Below are positions 6,070-6,628 of a stretch of DNA of 6,628 nt, piece by piece. A program made the translations under genes and the position numbers. The notes below the pieces were generated by a model, which did no database searches, had not been told where the DNA came from, and was given only the letters and a program-made list of their open reading frames with translations. Every line of letters starts with the position of its first letter. Position 1 is the stretch's first letter. This DNA is from Deltaproteobacteria bacterium (GTDB lineage Bacteria > Desulfobacterota > Desulfobacteria > Desulfobacterales > UBA11574): the NCBI GenBank assembly GCA_019313025.1, contig JAFDCA010000116.1, positions 1-6,628 on the forward strand, in the 5' to 3' direction.

Positions 6070-6628
6070 ATGACCACACAAGACTTAAAACGTAAACTTA
6101 CTGCAATACTTAGTGCGGATGTCAAGGGTTACAGCCGTCTCATGGGAGACGATGACGAAGCCACCGTGCGCACCATTACAGCTTACCGGAAAGTTATCAC
6201 CGAGATTGTTCAGAAACACAGAGGCCGGGTAGTTGATTCTCCGGGCGATAATATTCTGGCAGAATTTGCCAGTGTGATAGACGCGGTGAGTAGTGCGGTT
6301 GAGATTCAAAAAGAACTCGGATTCAGAAATGCTGAGTTACCTGAAGATCGTAAGATGGAGTTTCGCATCGGAGTCAGCCTTGGTGACGTGATCCATGAGG
6401 AAGACAGGATATATGGCGATGGCGTCAACGTCGCGGCCAGAGTAGAAAGCCTCGCTGACCCTGGAGGGATCTGCCTCTCTGGCACCGTATTTGATCAGAT
6501 CGAAAGCAAGCTTCCCTTGGGGTACGATTACCTTGGGGAGCAGAGTGTAAAAAACATCTCCAAGCCAGTGCGAATCTATAAAGCGCTTATGGATCCCGTA
6601 GCAGTGGGCAAAGTTATCGGGGAGGAAA
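6070..6628 (+). CDS. Class III adenylate/guanylate cyclase, N-terminal catalytic domain (3' end outside window)
   Basis: The frame is open from the ATG at 6070 to the window end, giving 186 residues. GAGGT (6060-6064) lies 5 nt before the start. The class III nucleotidyl cyclase domain begins almost at the N-terminus: ILSADVKGYSRLMG (13-26), SPGDNILAEF (57-66), FRIGVSLGDVI (98-108) and IYGDGVNVAARVESLADPGG (114-133). Such enzymes act as dimers making cAMP or cGMP. Both metal-binding aspartates (D17, D60) and the transition-state pair N120/R124 are present, so activity is expected. The two base-selecting positions, normally Lys and Asp in adenylate cyclases, read D56 and R113. Proteins that start this way often continue into a membrane helix and TPR or TolB-like repeats, but none of that is visible here. 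The coding region looks richer in G and C than the flanking non-coding DNA. The catalytic call is firm; substrate and downstream domains are unknown. Confidence 0.92.
   Translation, partial: MTTQDLKRKLTAILSADVKGYSRLMGDDDEATVRTITAYRKVITEIVQKHRGRVVDSPGDNILAEFASVIDAVSSAVEIQKELGFRNAELPEDRKMEFRIGVSLGDVIHEEDRIYGDGVNVAARVESLADPGGICLSGTVFDQIESKLPLGYDYLGEQSVKNISKPVRIYKALMDPVAVGKVIGEE

Noticed and set aside
6085..6309. 74-codon open frame on the minus strand
   Set aside because: It lies opposite the cyclase catalytic domain, whose motifs are unmistakable on the plus strand.

Overview
The window looks like a chromosomal housekeeping segment of a Gram-negative bacterium with moderate to low GC content. 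The best guess is Desulfobacterota (former Deltaproteobacteria, Desulfobacterales-like). The main reason is an EF-G of the type found in spirochaetes, planctomycetes and deltaproteobacteria (spdEFG2). Supporting reasons are an inner-membrane-anchored periplasmic parvulin chaperone and a class III cyclase of a style I associate with this group. Lineage is inferred from protein character only.

Layout from left to right. (1) 1-416, + strand: the C-terminal end of a TPR protein, truncated by the window edge. (2) 417-517: a short convergent gap with no clear terminator. (3) 518-3114, - strand: a two-gene unit in which a membrane-anchored GerMN-domain protein (3114-2548) overlaps by ATGA the start of a second-type elongation factor G (2551-518). 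A TTGACA promoter candidate lies just upstream. (4) 3264-3339, - strand: tRNA-Ala(GGC) with encoded CCA and the G3.U70 pair, followed by a hairpin terminator at 3224-3256. (5) 3340-3532: an AT-rich intergenic region carrying divergent promoter candidates. The rightward one (TTGACA, 17 nt, TATCAT) is very good. (6) 3533-5707, + strand: a probable operon of an 82-residue four-cysteine zinc-ribbon protein and a 630-residue PpiD-like periplasmic chaperone, closed by a hairpin. (7) 5708-6069: a 362 bp AT-rich non-coding region with a promoter candidate and small repeats. (8) 6070-6628, + strand: the N-terminal catalytic domain of a class III adenylate/guanylate cyclase, truncated by the window edge.

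Functionally, the left half is about translation (a recycling-type EF-G and a tRNA) and the right half about envelope protein folding and nucleotide signalling. I see no mobile element, CRISPR array or defence island. The points most worth a second look are four. The EF-G shows domain IV changes shared with the ribosome-recycling EF-G2 of Borrelia. The cyclase has a charge-swapped pair at the positions that normally select the purine base. The chaperone carries two degenerate copies of the second half of its parvulin fold. A small zinc-ribbon gene is tied to that chaperone. No clearly new multi-gene system is evident.
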